A stretch of DNA of 64,000 nucleotides. Source: a bacterium (lineage in GTDB: Bacteria > Desulfobacterota > DSWW01). Both the position numbers and the translations under genes were made by a program. The notes under the pieces are model-generated. The model had not been told where the DNA came from, made no database searches, and saw only the letters and a list, made by a program, of their open reading frames with translations. Shown piece after piece: positions 9,438-17,767 of this stretch (the first letter of the stretch is position 1; each line of letters starts with the position of its first letter). The stretch covers positions 1 to 64,000 of the forward strand of contig JANQFG010000171.1 of the NCBI GenBank assembly GCA_028277985.1, given 5' to 3'.

Positions 9438-10712
9438 CTACTTCCGTCCGTCGTCTTTCGTGAGTGGGCTGAGATAGTGTTTCTCCGTCAGCCCCATCTT
9501 TCGCATCGCGATCCCTGTGAGCGCTTCACGCACGAGTCGATTCGCATTCATCGCCGAAACATAGGTAGGGTCGACGAGGGGGTTCAATTCAACCAGTTCG
9601 AATCCTACCACATTGCTTTCTGCGCACAACCGTCGGACGATCATAGTGGCTTCACGCATGGTCAGCCCGCCCGGCTCCGGGGTGCCGGTCCCAGGAAAGA
9701 AACCGGGATCGACCACATCGACATCAAAGGAAATGAAGAGATACTTGGGCCCGTCGTTCGCTTCTTTGATAGCGTCTTCCACAACGGCCTTCCAACCTCG
9801 ATCTTCGACCTCCGCCATTGTGTGGTAGCGGAACTCGTTTTCCCTCATCCACTTGAACGATTCCTCATCCGGGTAGTAGCCACGCAATCCGACCTGGATG
9901 AAGTTCTTGCCCGGTACGAGTCCTTCTTCGATGAGTCTGTACACGGGCATCCCGTGATTGATGAGATGCCCAAAGGCGTATTTGCCCGCGTCATAGTGGC
10001 AATCGAAATGAATCACCCCCACGTTTCCCTTGCCGTAGACATCCACCAGCGCCGCCACATCGGGGTACATGAGGGAGTGGTCGCCTCCCACGATGATGGG
10101 AATGACATGTCGGCCATCATCAAGCTTGACTTCTACTGCCTGACGGACGAACGCACGAATGGCATGCACGCTGCGCTCCGTACTCATGATATCTATGGGG
10201 GCGTCTCCAAAGTCTGCCATGACCATTTCCTTGAAAGGATCGACCATGACATGCATGTGCGGCGTCTTCACGATACCCCACCCACCATAGACTTCTGAGT
10301 TGCGAACCGCGTTGGGCCCGAACTGTGCACCCCGCATACCGCCCGACATGTCGGTGTACGCACCCATGATCGCTACCTCGACTTGGCTTGCCTTCAGATC
10401 TTCGGGGGTGAGTGCGATCGGCAGATGGAAGAACGTGGGAATTCCCATCCAACTGAAACCCATATTGTATTTCTGCACATTAATGACACCGGGCTCACGT
10501 TTCGGATCCTTTCCAAAATCGCGCAGCGTGTGCCATAGGTTGTAGGTCGGATCTTCTGTATCGAGAGGTATGACCGGTTTTTCCCCCTTGCGGATCGGCG
10601 CCGGGGCTGATTCCAGACCCTCGTCCAGCAAACCAATCTGGGCAAAGGCGGGCAATGCAAGTGCACAGAGGGTGACCAAGACCACTGAAATACGAAACAG
10701 AGAACGAAGCAT
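9438..10712 (-). CDS. Exported agmatinase/arginase-family ureohydrolase
   Basis: 424-residue member of the binuclear-manganese ureohydrolase family (agmatine or arginine-like substrate to urea plus amine). Metal motifs are complete: GGDHS, DCHYD (family DxHxD) and SFDVDVVDP followed by PGTGTPEPGG. The N-terminus is a clear signal peptide (VLVTLCALALPAFAQ), which is unusual because agmatinases are normally cytoplasmic. It also carries an extra N-terminal segment of about 80 residues before the catalytic fold. GGAGGAAG precedes the ATG. It appears to be a single-gene unit, divergent from the Omp85-like gene. Exact substrate is unknown; guanidino compounds other than agmatine are possible. Confidence 0.87.
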   Translation of the reverse strand: MLRSLFRISVVLVTLCALALPAFAQIGLLDEGLESAPAPIRKGEKPVIPLDTEDPTYNLWHTLRDFGKDPKREPGVINVQKYNMGFSWMGIPTFFHLPIALTPEDLKASQVEVAIMGAYTDMSGGMRGAQFGPNAVRNSEVYGGWGIVKTPHMHVMVDPFKEMVMADFGDAPIDIMSTERSVHAIRAFVRQAVEVKLDDGRHVIPIIVGGDHSLMYPDVAALVDVYGKGNVGVIHFDCHYDAGKYAFGHLINHGMPVYRLIEEGLVPGKNFIQVGLRGYYPDEESFKWMRENEFRYHTMAEVEDRGWKAVVEDAIKEANDGPKYLFISFDVDVVDPGFFPGTGTPEPGGLTMREATMIVRRLCAESNVVGFELVELNPLVDPTYVSAMNANRLVREALTGIAMRKMGLTEKHYLSPLTKDDGRK

Positions 10713-11029
10713 AAGACTTCCTCCGTGGTTTTTCCGTTGGCGAGTTGGCGGGCTCCTCGCGGCAGGGTCTCATGAATAGAACAACTGCATAATGCAGAAG
10801 ACAGCGGATTTGATGCTATATCACATAATGTTGACGGCTGATATCCGTTTGATGAGTAATACTGAAAAAGGGTGCAGGAAAAAGGCGGACCTTCTCGGTA
10901 GAGAATTCGAGGAAAAGCACGGCCCGGCCCCGTCGAGGTTGCCCCATCGACCTCTGATGACGTCTGCGGTTGACCCCCACTTCTATTGTAGGCGGTGAGA
11001 TTATATAATCCCATCCTGGTTTCTGGGGA
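10713..11029. promoter_or_regulatory. Divergent intergenic region, ureohydrolase / Omp85-like gene
   Basis: 317 bases between divergent starts with no convincing ORF on either strand. An exact TATAAT at 11004-11009 lies 20 bases before the Omp85-like GTG. No good -35 hexamer sits at standard spacing, so the promoter call is weak. Confidence 0.4.
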
Positions 11030-12259
11030 GTGAGGTGGCCCTTGCGCAACACGAGCCTTACAACGAATCACATCAACCGATGGTGCCGGACGGGATTCGC
11101 GGTTGTCGTACTCGCGGTAGCCGTTCCAGTTGCTGCCGGCGCCGCTTGGGCGACGACAAAAGGCGTACTGAAAGACTCGGAGAAGCTCGAAGAGGATCTC
11201 AAAGAGAACCTACCGGAACGGGTGTCCTTCTTCTCCAAGCTCTTCAAGCCGGACCGTCGGTTTCTCATCGTGCCCATACCGCAGTCCAACCCGACCATCG
11301 GGTCAGGCGTGATCCTGACCGCAATCTATTTCCACCGGCAGAGCGAGGAGGATGCAGAACTCGGCCTGCCCGTGTCCTCGACGCAGGGCGCCTTGCTCTA
11401 CGCCAGCTCGGACAGTTACGGTGGCGTGGTACAGCACCAGGGCTTCTATGCAAAAGACCGATGGCGGGTCGAGGTTCTGGCAGGCGCCACGGATCTGAAG
11501 CTCGACTTCTTCGGAGTAGGAGATGCGCTGGGGCTCAAGAACCAATCGGTCCGCTGGAATCTGAAAGGAGCCATCTTCCAGCCAAAGCTCTTCCGACGGC
11601 TGATGGGCAACTGGTTCGCCGGGGCAGAGGCTCGACTGCTCGCAACAGAAAATGAATTCATCGTGAATTTCGATTTTCTCGGCACGGGTCAGCGGGAGGA
11701 GATCCCTCTCGGAGAGTTCGATCAGACCTCGATGGGGCTGGGTCCGCTCTTGCGGCGAGACACGCGGGACAATCGATTCAATGCCTACCGAGGCTCGTAC
11801 TTCGAATTCGAGGGACTCTTCAACGACACGGCCATCGGAAGCGATACGACCTACCAGGCGTACATGGTCCGTTACCGAGCCTATCACGCCCTGAGGGAGA
11901 ATCTCATCGTCGCCGCGGATGGGCGTGCACGGTTCACAGGCGGTAAGATCCCATTCTACGACTTCTCTCGCCTGGAGTTGCGCGGGTTCAGTGCTACCCG
12001 GTACATGGACAACCACGTGCTCCAGTTCCAGAGCGAGATTCGCTGGCGGTTCTACAAGAGGCTCGGCTTGGTGGGCTTCTTCGGCGGTGGTACGGTGGCT
12101 CCCGAACTGGATGAGTTTGATAACGGCACCTTTGTCTGGTCAGGAGGCGGGGGCCTCAGGTTCATGCTGACCGAGAAGAGCCGCATCAACCTTCGCCTGG
12201 ACTATGGACGAACGAGAGACGACGGCGCCTTCCACCTCTTCGTCGGCGAAGCCTTCTAA
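11030..12259 (+). CDS. Omp85/D15-type outer-membrane beta-barrel protein
   Basis: 409 residues. The signal peptide (TGFAVVVLAVAVPVAAGAAWA) is followed by a BamA/TamA C-terminal type barrel: PIPQSNPTIGSGVI near the start, repeated alternating aromatic strands, and a C-terminal Phe, the usual barrel-insertion signal. There is no room for POTRA repeats, unlike BamA or TamA, so it belongs with the short surface-antigen members of the family. The start is GTG 11030 after CTGGGGA. The product is exported but its partner or substrate is not evident. Confidence 0.85.
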   Translation: MRWPLRNTSLTTNHINRWCRTGFAVVVLAVAVPVAAGAAWATTKGVLKDSEKLEEDLKENLPERVSFFSKLFKPDRRFLIVPIPQSNPTIGSGVILTAIYFHRQSEEDAELGLPVSSTQGALLYASSDSYGGVVQHQGFYAKDRWRVEVLAGATDLKLDFFGVGDALGLKNQSVRWNLKGAIFQPKLFRRLMGNWFAGAEARLLATENEFIVNFDFLGTGQREEIPLGEFDQTSMGLGPLLRRDTRDNRFNAYRGSYFEFEGLFNDTAIGSDTTYQAYMVRYRAYHALRENLIVAADGRARFTGGKIPFYDFSRLELRGFSATRYMDNHVLQFQSEIRWRFYKRLGLVGFFGGGTVAPELDEFDNGTFVWSGGGGLRFMLTEKSRINLRLDYGRTRDDGAFHLFVGEAF

Positions 12260-12263
12260 GGCG

Positions 12264-12339
12264 CCTGACCCCGTATTGCTTTGGCCACGTCCTTCTACTC
12301 CCTTCCTGGCTCATAGGTGGTCTCAAATTGCGACCACCT
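12264..12339. terminator. Hairpin after Omp85-like gene, with a stray element end
   Basis: AGGTGGTC (12315-12322) and GACCACCT (12332-12339) form an 8-bp stem with a 9-base loop, but no T-run follows, so this is a weak terminator. CCTGACCCC at 12264-12272, just after the stop codon, matches the outer end of the neighbouring REP element and may be a degraded copy. Confidence 0.4.
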
Positions 12340-12353
12340 TGATGCCAACCAAA

Positions 12354-13449
12354 GGGGTCAGGCCGAAACTATCAACCATAAACCTCTCCTTTCGTGATAA
12401 GGCTTCCGCCAAGTCGCCGCCCTGCTTTCCCCCTGGCACGCTTGTTGCTGCAAATCCTCAGCATGGCACGACCCTTGAGGATAAACGTTCCCGACGGCAC
12501 CTATCACGTCACCTCCAGAGGGGTGGAACGTCGTTCAATAGTGGCCGATGATTTGGACCGGCAGCGGTGGGTGGATCTGCTCGGCCGTGTTGCCTCCCGC
12601 CGGGACTGGAGGCTTCACGCATGGGCATTGATGAATAACCACTACCACTTGTTCTGGAGAGTGCCACACGCAGATCTGTCCCAAGGTATGCATGATCTGA
12701 ACTCGGCTTATGTGGGTGAGTACAATCGGCGACACGACAGGTGTGGTCCTCTGCTCCAAGGTCGTTTCAATGCCATCCTCGTTCAGAACCAGTATCATTA
12801 TTGGGAATTGACCCGGTACGTTCATCTGAATCCCGTTCGTGCTGGTCTAGTCAGTGACCCGGAAAAATACCCCTGGAGCAGTTGCGCCTTCTATTTTCGA
12901 CCACACCAGGCTCCCCCTTGGCTCGATTGGAGGGAGGTTCTCCTCGAATATGGTGATTCAGTTGCTATGGCACGAGAGGCTTATCGAGCCTTCCTGGGGG
13001 AAAGTTTGAAAAAGGATGAGTCCTCCCCTCTGAGGGAAGTCGCTGGTTCGACACTCCTTGGTTCTCCGAAGTACGTGGCGCTCGTGAAGGACTTACTTCG
13101 AGGGCGATTGCCCGACCGCGAGATGCCGGCAGCCAACGAGCTGCGGCCCTCCTGCGAGGTTGAGGAGGTAGTACAGAGTGTTTGCGGCGCTTTCGGTGTG
13201 GATAGAATTACCGTTCTTCGCAGGGGTGAACGAAAGAACTGTGCTCGGTCCATAGCGCTCTATCTCTGTTGTTCGATGACTCGTTGCTCGGTAAAGGAAC
13301 TCGGGCAGTATTTCGGGAATATCTCCGGACAGGCAGTGAGTAAGGTCAGCACCAGGATTCGGCTGCAACGCAGTCTTGACCGGAGATTGGATCAAGAGAT
13401 CAGAGCTGTAGAAGGGCTTTTACAGGGTTGATAGTCTAGGCCTGACCCC
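12354..13449 (+). mobile_element. REP-associated tyrosine transposase element with inverted ends
   Basis: The left arm (12354-12377, GGGGTCAGGCCGAAACTATC onward) and right arm (13426-13449) are 24-base inverted repeats with two mismatches. They enclose a single Y1/HUH transposase gene, whose stop codon lies inside the right arm. Two solo perfect hairpins of the same arms lie at 8777-8829 and 14197-14249. This is the arrangement expected for a RAYT with its REP sequences. Confidence 0.88.
12463..13431 (+). CDS. REP-associated tyrosine transposase (Y1_Tnp/TnpA_REP)
   Basis: 322 residues. Single-strand DNA transposase of the HUH class. Start ATG 12463 gives MARPLRINVPDGTYHVTSRG, the standard family N-terminus. 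HYH at residues 60-62 is the HUH metal motif, and Tyr in RYVHLNPVRAG (about Y119) is the expected nucleophile. The C-terminal part (about 230-322) has a helix-turn-helix DnaA-like region (SVKELGQYFGNISGQAVSKVS). All key residues are present, so it could be active. The gene is flanked by its own 24-base inverted repeats, and the TGA sits within the right one. Confidence 0.92.
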   Translation: MARPLRINVPDGTYHVTSRGVERRSIVADDLDRQRWVDLLGRVASRRDWRLHAWALMNNHYHLFWRVPHADLSQGMHDLNSAYVGEYNRRHDRCGPLLQGRFNAILVQNQYHYWELTRYVHLNPVRAGLVSDPEKYPWSSCAFYFRPHQAPPWLDWREVLLEYGDSVAMAREAYRAFLGESLKKDESSPLREVAGSTLLGSPKYVALVKDLLRGRLPDREMPAANELRPSCEVEEVVQSVCGAFGVDRITVLRRGERKNCARSIALYLCCSMTRCSVKELGQYFGNISGQAVSKVSTRIRLQRSLDRRLDQEIRAVEGLLQG

Positions 13450-13455
13450 AGAAAC

Positions 13456-13500
13456 TTGACATGGAACCGTTATGGTTGCATAATGGAACCATAAGGAGGT
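13456..13500 (+). promoter_or_regulatory. Promoter, operator-like palindrome and RBS of the toxin-antitoxin pair
   Basis: TTGACA (13456-13461), 17-base spacer and CATAAT (13479-13484) make a near-consensus sigma-70 promoter. An inverted repeat TTATGGTT / AACCATAA (13470-13477 and 13487-13494, 9-base centre) straddles the -10 box, the usual place for autorepression by a ribbon-helix-helix antitoxin. AAGGAGGT (13493-13500) is the ribosome site. The promoter begins seven bases after the transposase element ends. Confidence 0.8.
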
Positions 13501-13504
13501 CGCC

Positions 13505-13747
13505 ATGCCGAACCTGACGATCAAAGGCATTCCTGAAGAACTCTACAAACAATTGAAGGATCGTGCCGCCCGGCAGCGGAGAAGCTTGAACAGTGAGGTT
13601 ATTTGGTGTCTGGAGCACGCAGCGAGTCTCACGACGGTTGAACCTAGAGAATGGTTAGTGAAGGCGGACAACCTTCGAAACAGGCTCGGTTTGACTCCCG
13701 TGACCGAGAGCTTCCTCAAAGAAATGAAGACGGCCGGGCGGCCATGA
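13505..13747 (+). CDS. FitA-type ribbon-helix-helix antitoxin
   Basis: 80 residues. The N-terminal MPNLTIKGIPEELYKQLKDR followed by RQRRSLNSEVI is an Arc/MetJ-type ribbon-helix-helix DNA-binding domain as in FitA/VapB antitoxins. The C-terminal half (about 45-80) should wrap the toxin. The stop overlaps the toxin start (ATGA). It likely represses its own promoter through the palindrome at 13470-13494. Confidence 0.88.
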   Translation: MPNLTIKGIPEELYKQLKDRAARQRRSLNSEVIWCLEHAASLTTVEPREWLVKADNLRNRLGLTPVTESFLKEMKTAGRP

Positions 13748-14154
13748 TCGTAGTCGACACCAATCAGATTGCGTATCTGCTCATTGGCGGAGATTTAACG
13801 GATGCGGCGCGGCGTGTCTTCATCCAGGATCCTGCCTGGTCAGCGCCGGTCCTGTGGCGCAGTGAATTCCGAAGTATACTTGCCCATTACATTCGTCGAC
13901 ATGAGTTGCGATTGTCTCAAGCCATGCAAATGCAGAAGATGGCTGAAGAGTTACTTGCTGGTCGGGAGCATCTGATAGACTCGGAACGTATTCTTCGGTT
14001 GGTAGCGAAATCCGGATGTTCTGCCTACGATTGTGAATTTGTTGCGCTCGCTATGGAACTGCGGGTGCCACTTGTCACCTCGGACAAGCAGATACTGCGT
14101 GAATTTCCGAGAATCTCAATATCGCCAGCAGCATTCGTTGAGGGTGATGCTTAA
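13744..14154 (+). CDS. PIN-domain toxin (VapC/FitB family)
   Basis: 136-residue PIN-domain ribonuclease toxin. The acidic active site is intact: Asp in MIVVDTNQ, Glu in WRSEFRS, Asp in SAYDCEFVALA and Asp in LVTSDKQIL. The start is the ATG overlapping the antitoxin stop; a longer upstream frame overlaps the antitoxin and is rejected. Target RNA is unknown. The pair lies between two copies of the REP repeat, so it may have travelled with that DNA. Confidence 0.9.
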   Translation: MIVVDTNQIAYLLIGGDLTDAARRVFIQDPAWSAPVLWRSEFRSILAHYIRRHELRLSQAMQMQKMAEELLAGREHLIDSERILRLVAKSGCSAYDCEFVALAMELRVPLVTSDKQILREFPRISISPAAFVEGDA

Positions 14155-14181
14155 CAGCCCCAACCCGGACGGATAGATAGA

Positions 14182-14249
14182 AGGGGTCAGATAGAAGGGG
14201 TCAGGCCGAAACTATCAACCTTTAAGGTTGATAGTTTCGGCCTGACCCC
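14182..14249. repeat. Second perfect REP-type palindrome with a short tandem repeat
   Basis: Arms 14197-14220 and 14226-14249 are exact 24-base complements, identical to the hairpin at 8777-8829 except for the loop (TTTAA). Immediately before it, AGATAGAAGGGGTC is repeated with a period of about 15 bases, as if the outer end had been copied twice. The hairpin sits downstream of the toxin gene and of the converging metal-binding-protein gene and may terminate both. Confidence 0.88.
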
Positions 14250-14298
14250 ATTGTCGATCAAGTTCGGGCCGGCAGGGCCTAGAAAAACCGTGCTTTGC

Positions 14299-15225
14299 CT
14301 AACGGAAGGCGGCGGCAAGGTTCTGAACGTTCCGCTTCATGACGGTGAGGAAGTCACCCTCGTCCGGAACGTTTCCGCAGGGGTCGAAGACGAGGCTCTG
14401 GATGCCTGCAGAGGCGAGCTTGTCCACGGATGCCTGCAAGGGTCCGCCCTCCCAGATCATCCACTTCGCCGGATGATCCTTCAGAAGGGCTTGAAGCTCG
14501 GTCCACTGAGCGTCGGTCGGCACCTCGTCAGGTTCCCAGTGCACGCTCTTCATGTTGAGTCCGTACCTCCTGGACAGATAGTCATAAACGGGATGGGATC
14601 CGATCAACGGTTGCGATGGATTCTTCGACACGATTTCCTTGATGGACTTGTCGATCCCTCTCAACTCTTTGGCGAGCACGCCGTAATTGCCCTGGAACTC
14701 ATCACGGAGATCGGGCCGGAGGCGGCTCATCGCCTCGTAGACCGCTGCGGTCTGCTTTTCTGCGAGCTCGAAGTCGATCCAGGTCGTGAAGGCGGCCGCT
14801 TCGTGGGCATGTTCACCGGCTGCGCCGTGGCTGTGCGTGACGGCTCCTTCGATCCGGATGTACCGGTCTTCGAAGCTTGCCGAGGTGTTCACCATTCTGG
14901 ACCGAGGCAGCGAAACCTTCTTCGTCCATTTGGCATATCCGGCGCCGTTCAGCAGGATCAGGTCCGCCTTCTGGTAGGCGGCAACCGTGTCGAGATCCGG
15001 GGTCCAGTAGGCCGGATCCTCATCCGCCGGGGCAGGGAACTTCACTTCCGCATGAGTTCCGGCAATGCTCTCTGCAAAGTACTTCAATGGGTAGTTCACA
15101 ACGTATATCGCGATTGGTTCTTCGCCATAGGCCTCTTGGAGTGCGCCGCTCAAGACGAACACGACGCACAAGACGATGGCGGACAACGTTCCCGATACAG
15201 AACCCCTCGCTCCTCGCCTCTTCAT
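14299..15225 (-). CDS. Zinc/manganese-type metal-binding protein (ZnuA-like)
   Basis: 308-residue periplasmic metal-binding protein of cluster A-I. ATG 15225 is chosen after GGGGTGTGAG; a longer frame adds a Cys-rich leader with no ribosome site. The signal peptide ends near AYGEE. IYVVNYPLKYFAESIAG matches the family start, and a His-rich loop (THSHGAAGEHAHE) and GSHPVYDYLSRRYGL match the metal-binding and C-lobe regions. It sits 13 bases behind the FtsX-like permease and is third in an operon with an ABC ATPase. That is not the usual ZnuB/ZnuC partnership. Confidence 0.87.
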   Translation of the reverse strand: MKRRGARGSVSGTLSAIVLCVVFVLSGALQEAYGEEPIAIYVVNYPLKYFAESIAGTHAEVKFPAPADEDPAYWTPDLDTVAAYQKADLILLNGAGYAKWTKKVSLPRSRMVNTSASFEDRYIRIEGAVTHSHGAAGEHAHEAAAFTTWIDFELAEKQTAAVYEAMSRLRPDLRDEFQGNYGVLAKELRGIDKSIKEIVSKNPSQPLIGSHPVYDYLSRRYGLNMKSVHWEPDEVPTDAQWTELQALLKDHPAKWMIWEGGPLQASVDKLASAGIQSLVFDPCGNVPDEGDFLTVMKRNVQNLAAAFR

Positions 15226-15238
15226 CTCACACCCCCTA

Positions 15239-16420
15239 TCATCTAATGAACAGTGCACGCACCAGGTCATTGGAGAATTGATTGACCAGAAGTATCATGA
15301 CCCCGCAAAGAATCCCGCTCACGAGCAGGATGATGAAGATCTCTGCGCTCATAAGCCTTGCGATGGTCCTTCGGCTGCAGCCCAGCTTGAAGATGGTCCG
15401 GATCTCTCGCTCGCGCAGCCTGAGGGACAGGGCGAAGACAAGGATCAGGGCGAGGAACGTGGCCAGAGCCACCACGGAGATCACGGCGTCGAGCACGTTC
15501 TTGATCCGGAAGATGTTCTGGAGAAGGCTGTCGATCACATCCGCCGGTTTGACGATCTGCAGGCCCTCCTCCTTCGAGAGGAATCGTCCTCGGAGGATCG
15601 TTCCGGATTTCGTGTCGTATGGGTCGGCGATGACAGCGGTGATCGGGTAGGCCGAAAGATCGCCGTGGAAGTGAAAGGAGTCCAGGTTCTTCTCGGTGAT
15701 TTCCGTGTAGTGATAAAGCTTGGCGCTTGCCGCAACGTTCGTGTCTGTCCGCTTCAGGATGACCGTCGTGTCCTTGGTTCTGGTCACATCCTCGTGGCCG
15801 TGTCCAAGGCCCTGGATGACCCAGGCCGTCTTCAGATCCACGAACACGGCGAGATCGTCGGACGTGTGGGACTTGGCCAGTACGCCCACCACCTTCATCT
15901 TGAGTGGATAGATGCCCGCGAGGTCGAACAGTGTCTCCGGAGATGAGACCAGGCTGTCCCCCTGCCCGAGGCCGAGGTGTTCGGCCGCCGAGGCGCCCAG
16001 AACGCACTCTCCGAGCACGGCGAGCATCCTGCCCCGTTCGACTTCCAGGCCGCGGAAGTCGAAATAGTCGAGGGTCGTTCCGACGATTGGATGCCCCCTC
16101 GCCTGAAACCGGGCATAGACCGGAATCGGGAGGGCGAGCCCTGTCTCCCAAACTCGATCGGAAGCCTCCATGTCGATCAGCTCGGGCACTTCGTCTCCAA
16201 AGTAGAGTGTGTTCATGACCAGGTCCAGGGAACTGCCCTTGGCCCCGATGACCAGGGGCGTTACGTCGGCCCGTGAAAGAAGCTGACGCTCACTCTCCTC
16301 GAGCAGAAGCTGGAGGGAGACGGGGAGGAACGAGATCAGGGTGATACAGGCCACCAGGGTGGCGGTCCTCATCTTGTTGAAGACCAGGTACTTCCAAGCG
16401 ATGTAGAGGTTGTCGATCAC
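15239..16420 (-). CDS. ABC transporter permease, FtsX/MacB/LolC-like
   Basis: 393 residues: one N-terminal helix (ATLVACITLISFLPVSLQLLL), a large periplasmic domain (about 45-270) and three C-terminal helices in the FtsX-type block (VISVVALATFLALILVFALSL and later). LREREIRTIFKLGCSRRTIARL matches the conserved cytoplasmic coupling loop of FtsX permeases. Four-base overlap with the upstream ATPase. MacB-type pumps act on periplasmic or membrane substrates by mechanotransmission. Its linkage to a metal-binding protein suggests metal release from, or delivery to, an envelope carrier (inference). Confidence 0.85.
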   Translation of the reverse strand: MIDNLYIAWKYLVFNKMRTATLVACITLISFLPVSLQLLLEESERQLLSRADVTPLVIGAKGSSLDLVMNTLYFGDEVPELIDMEASDRVWETGLALPIPVYARFQARGHPIVGTTLDYFDFRGLEVERGRMLAVLGECVLGASAAEHLGLGQGDSLVSSPETLFDLAGIYPLKMKVVGVLAKSHTSDDLAVFVDLKTAWVIQGLGHGHEDVTRTKDTTVILKRTDTNVAASAKLYHYTEITEKNLDSFHFHGDLSAYPITAVIADPYDTKSGTILRGRFLSKEEGLQIVKPADVIDSLLQNIFRIKNVLDAVISVVALATFLALILVFALSLRLREREIRTIFKLGCSRRTIARLMSAEIFIILLVSGILCGVMILLVNQFSNDLVRALFIR

Positions 16421-17085
16421 CCGTCCCCTCCATCGTGAAAGTCCTGGAAGTCCACGACCCGGTCGAACCGCTTTAGAAGCTCGTGATCGTGGGTCACGGC
16501 CAGCAGGGTGGCGTCCTGTTCATCCACGCTGCGGAAGAGCAGATCCAGAATGAGGGTCTTGTTGTCCGGATCGAGGTTGCCCGTGGCCTCGTCGGCCAGA
16601 ATCAGCTTCGGCCCCGGCAACAGGGCCCGGCAGATCGCAGTCCGCTGCTTCTCCCCATGGGAGAGATCAGACGATGGACGACCGACTTTGTCACCGATCC
16701 CCATTTCTCGGGCGAGGTCCGCGGCTCGGTCGCGCACGTCCCTTTCGAGGTTGAGGGCGCCCGTGATCCGGTAGGGATGCAGGATGTTGTCGAGGACGTT
16801 CAGGTAGTCGATCAGCTCGAAGTCCTGAAACACGAACCCGATGTTCGTGATGCGGAAGTCCCTTCTCTCGCGATCGCTCAATCTGCTCACCGTAACATCT
16901 GCGACCGCAATCTCCCCCTCTTGAGGGGTCATGATGCCGGCGATCAGATGGAGCAGGGTCGTCTTGCCCGAGCCGCTCGGACCGATGACCGCCACCTTCT
17001 CGGACCGGGCGACCTCGAACTCGGGGATTTTGAGCCGAAACTCGCCCCGCCGGTATGTGAACGTCAACGCTTGGATCCGGATCAT
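16417..17085 (-). CDS. ABC transporter ATPase, LolD/MacB-like
   Basis: 222-residue nucleotide-binding subunit. Walker A GPSGSGKTT, signature LSHGEKQR (His replacing the usual Gly at the third position), Walker B LILADEATGNLD and the switch-region TLLAVTHDHELL. Closest in type to the LolD/MacB/FtsE subfamily by length and ATGNLD. First gene of the operon with the FtsX-like permease and metal-binding protein, divergent from the XRE-cupin gene. Confidence 0.92.
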   Translation of the reverse strand: MIRIQALTFTYRRGEFRLKIPEFEVARSEKVAVIGPSGSGKTTLLHLIAGIMTPQEGEIAVADVTVSRLSDRERRDFRITNIGFVFQDFELIDYLNVLDNILHPYRITGALNLERDVRDRAADLAREMGIGDKVGRPSSDLSHGEKQRTAICRALLPGPKLILADEATGNLDPDNKTLILDLLFRSVDEQDATLLAVTHDHELLKRFDRVVDFQDFHDGGDG

Positions 17086-17183
17086 CGAGCCCTTGCCTTG
17101 GCTGCTGGGTGCGGAACCTCAAGGAAGCCGATTCTTTACCGATCCCGTCCCGTGTGTCAACAGGTGGTGGGGCGGCTCCACGA

Positions 17184-17211
17184 TTGACAATGTATAGTAA
17201 AATGTATACTA
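17184..17211. promoter_or_regulatory. Divergent promoter/operator region between ABC operon and XRE gene
   Basis: TTGACA (17184-17189) and TATACT (17205-17210) are spaced 15 bases apart toward the XRE gene. Two direct repeats AATGTATAGTA / AATGTATACTA (17189-17199, 17201-17211) with a 12-base period overlay this promoter. About one helical turn between repeats fits a dimeric regulator, possibly the XRE protein itself (inference). Confidence 0.55.
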
Positions 17212-17245
17212 CGTGTATTAAGATTTACGATCTCGGAGAGGGGCC

Positions 17246-17767
17246 ATGAGCAAGAAGTTCGATTTCTCGATCCTCAGGAACCTTCGAAAGAAGCTGGGAA
17301 TAACGGCGGAGCAGCTGGCCGAGAGGGCCGGATTGACCCGCGCCACGGTGGCAAAGATCGAGGGCGGGAAAGCCAACCCGACCATGGGCACGATCGAGGC
17401 CCTGGCAGGCGTGTTTCAGCTGACTCCCAGCGAGTTGGTCCGGGTGGCAGAGGCAACCCGGTTCGAAAAGGGGAAGACGAAGAGCTTCAAGACGAAAGGC
17501 TTTTCCGGAAAACACATCTGGTTTCCCCAGTTCGAAGTCTACTTCATCAAAGCCAAAGCGGGCGTGCGAAAGGAGTCCATTCCGGAACTCCACGAGAATA
17601 CGGCGGAGGTCTGTCTGGTTCTCTCGGGCAAGCTCAACCTGACGGTCGGCGGTCAGACCCATAAGCTGGGTGCGGGGATGGCGGCCCGTTTCAAGGCGAT
17701 GCAGGACCACTGGCTGGACATCATCGAAGACTCAGAATTCCTGCTCATCCATCACAGCGCTGTCTGA
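17246..17767 (+). CDS. XRE-family regulator with C-terminal cupin domain
   Basis: 173 residues. Residues about 8-65 form an HTH_3 domain (LRKKLGITAEQLAERAGLTR then KIEGGKANP). Residues about 95-170 form a small cupin beta-barrel (ENTAEVCLVLSGKLNLTVGG), usually an effector-binding sensor. It is divergent from the ABC/metal-binding-protein operon, with a repeat-bearing promoter between them, so it is a good candidate regulator of that operon. Ligand unknown. Confidence 0.85.
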   Translation: MSKKFDFSILRNLRKKLGITAEQLAERAGLTRATVAKIEGGKANPTMGTIEALAGVFQLTPSELVRVAEATRFEKGKTKSFKTKGFSGKHIWFPQFEVYFIKAKAGVRKESIPELHENTAEVCLVLSGKLNLTVGGQTHKLGAGMAARFKAMQDHWLDIIEDSEFLLIHHSAV

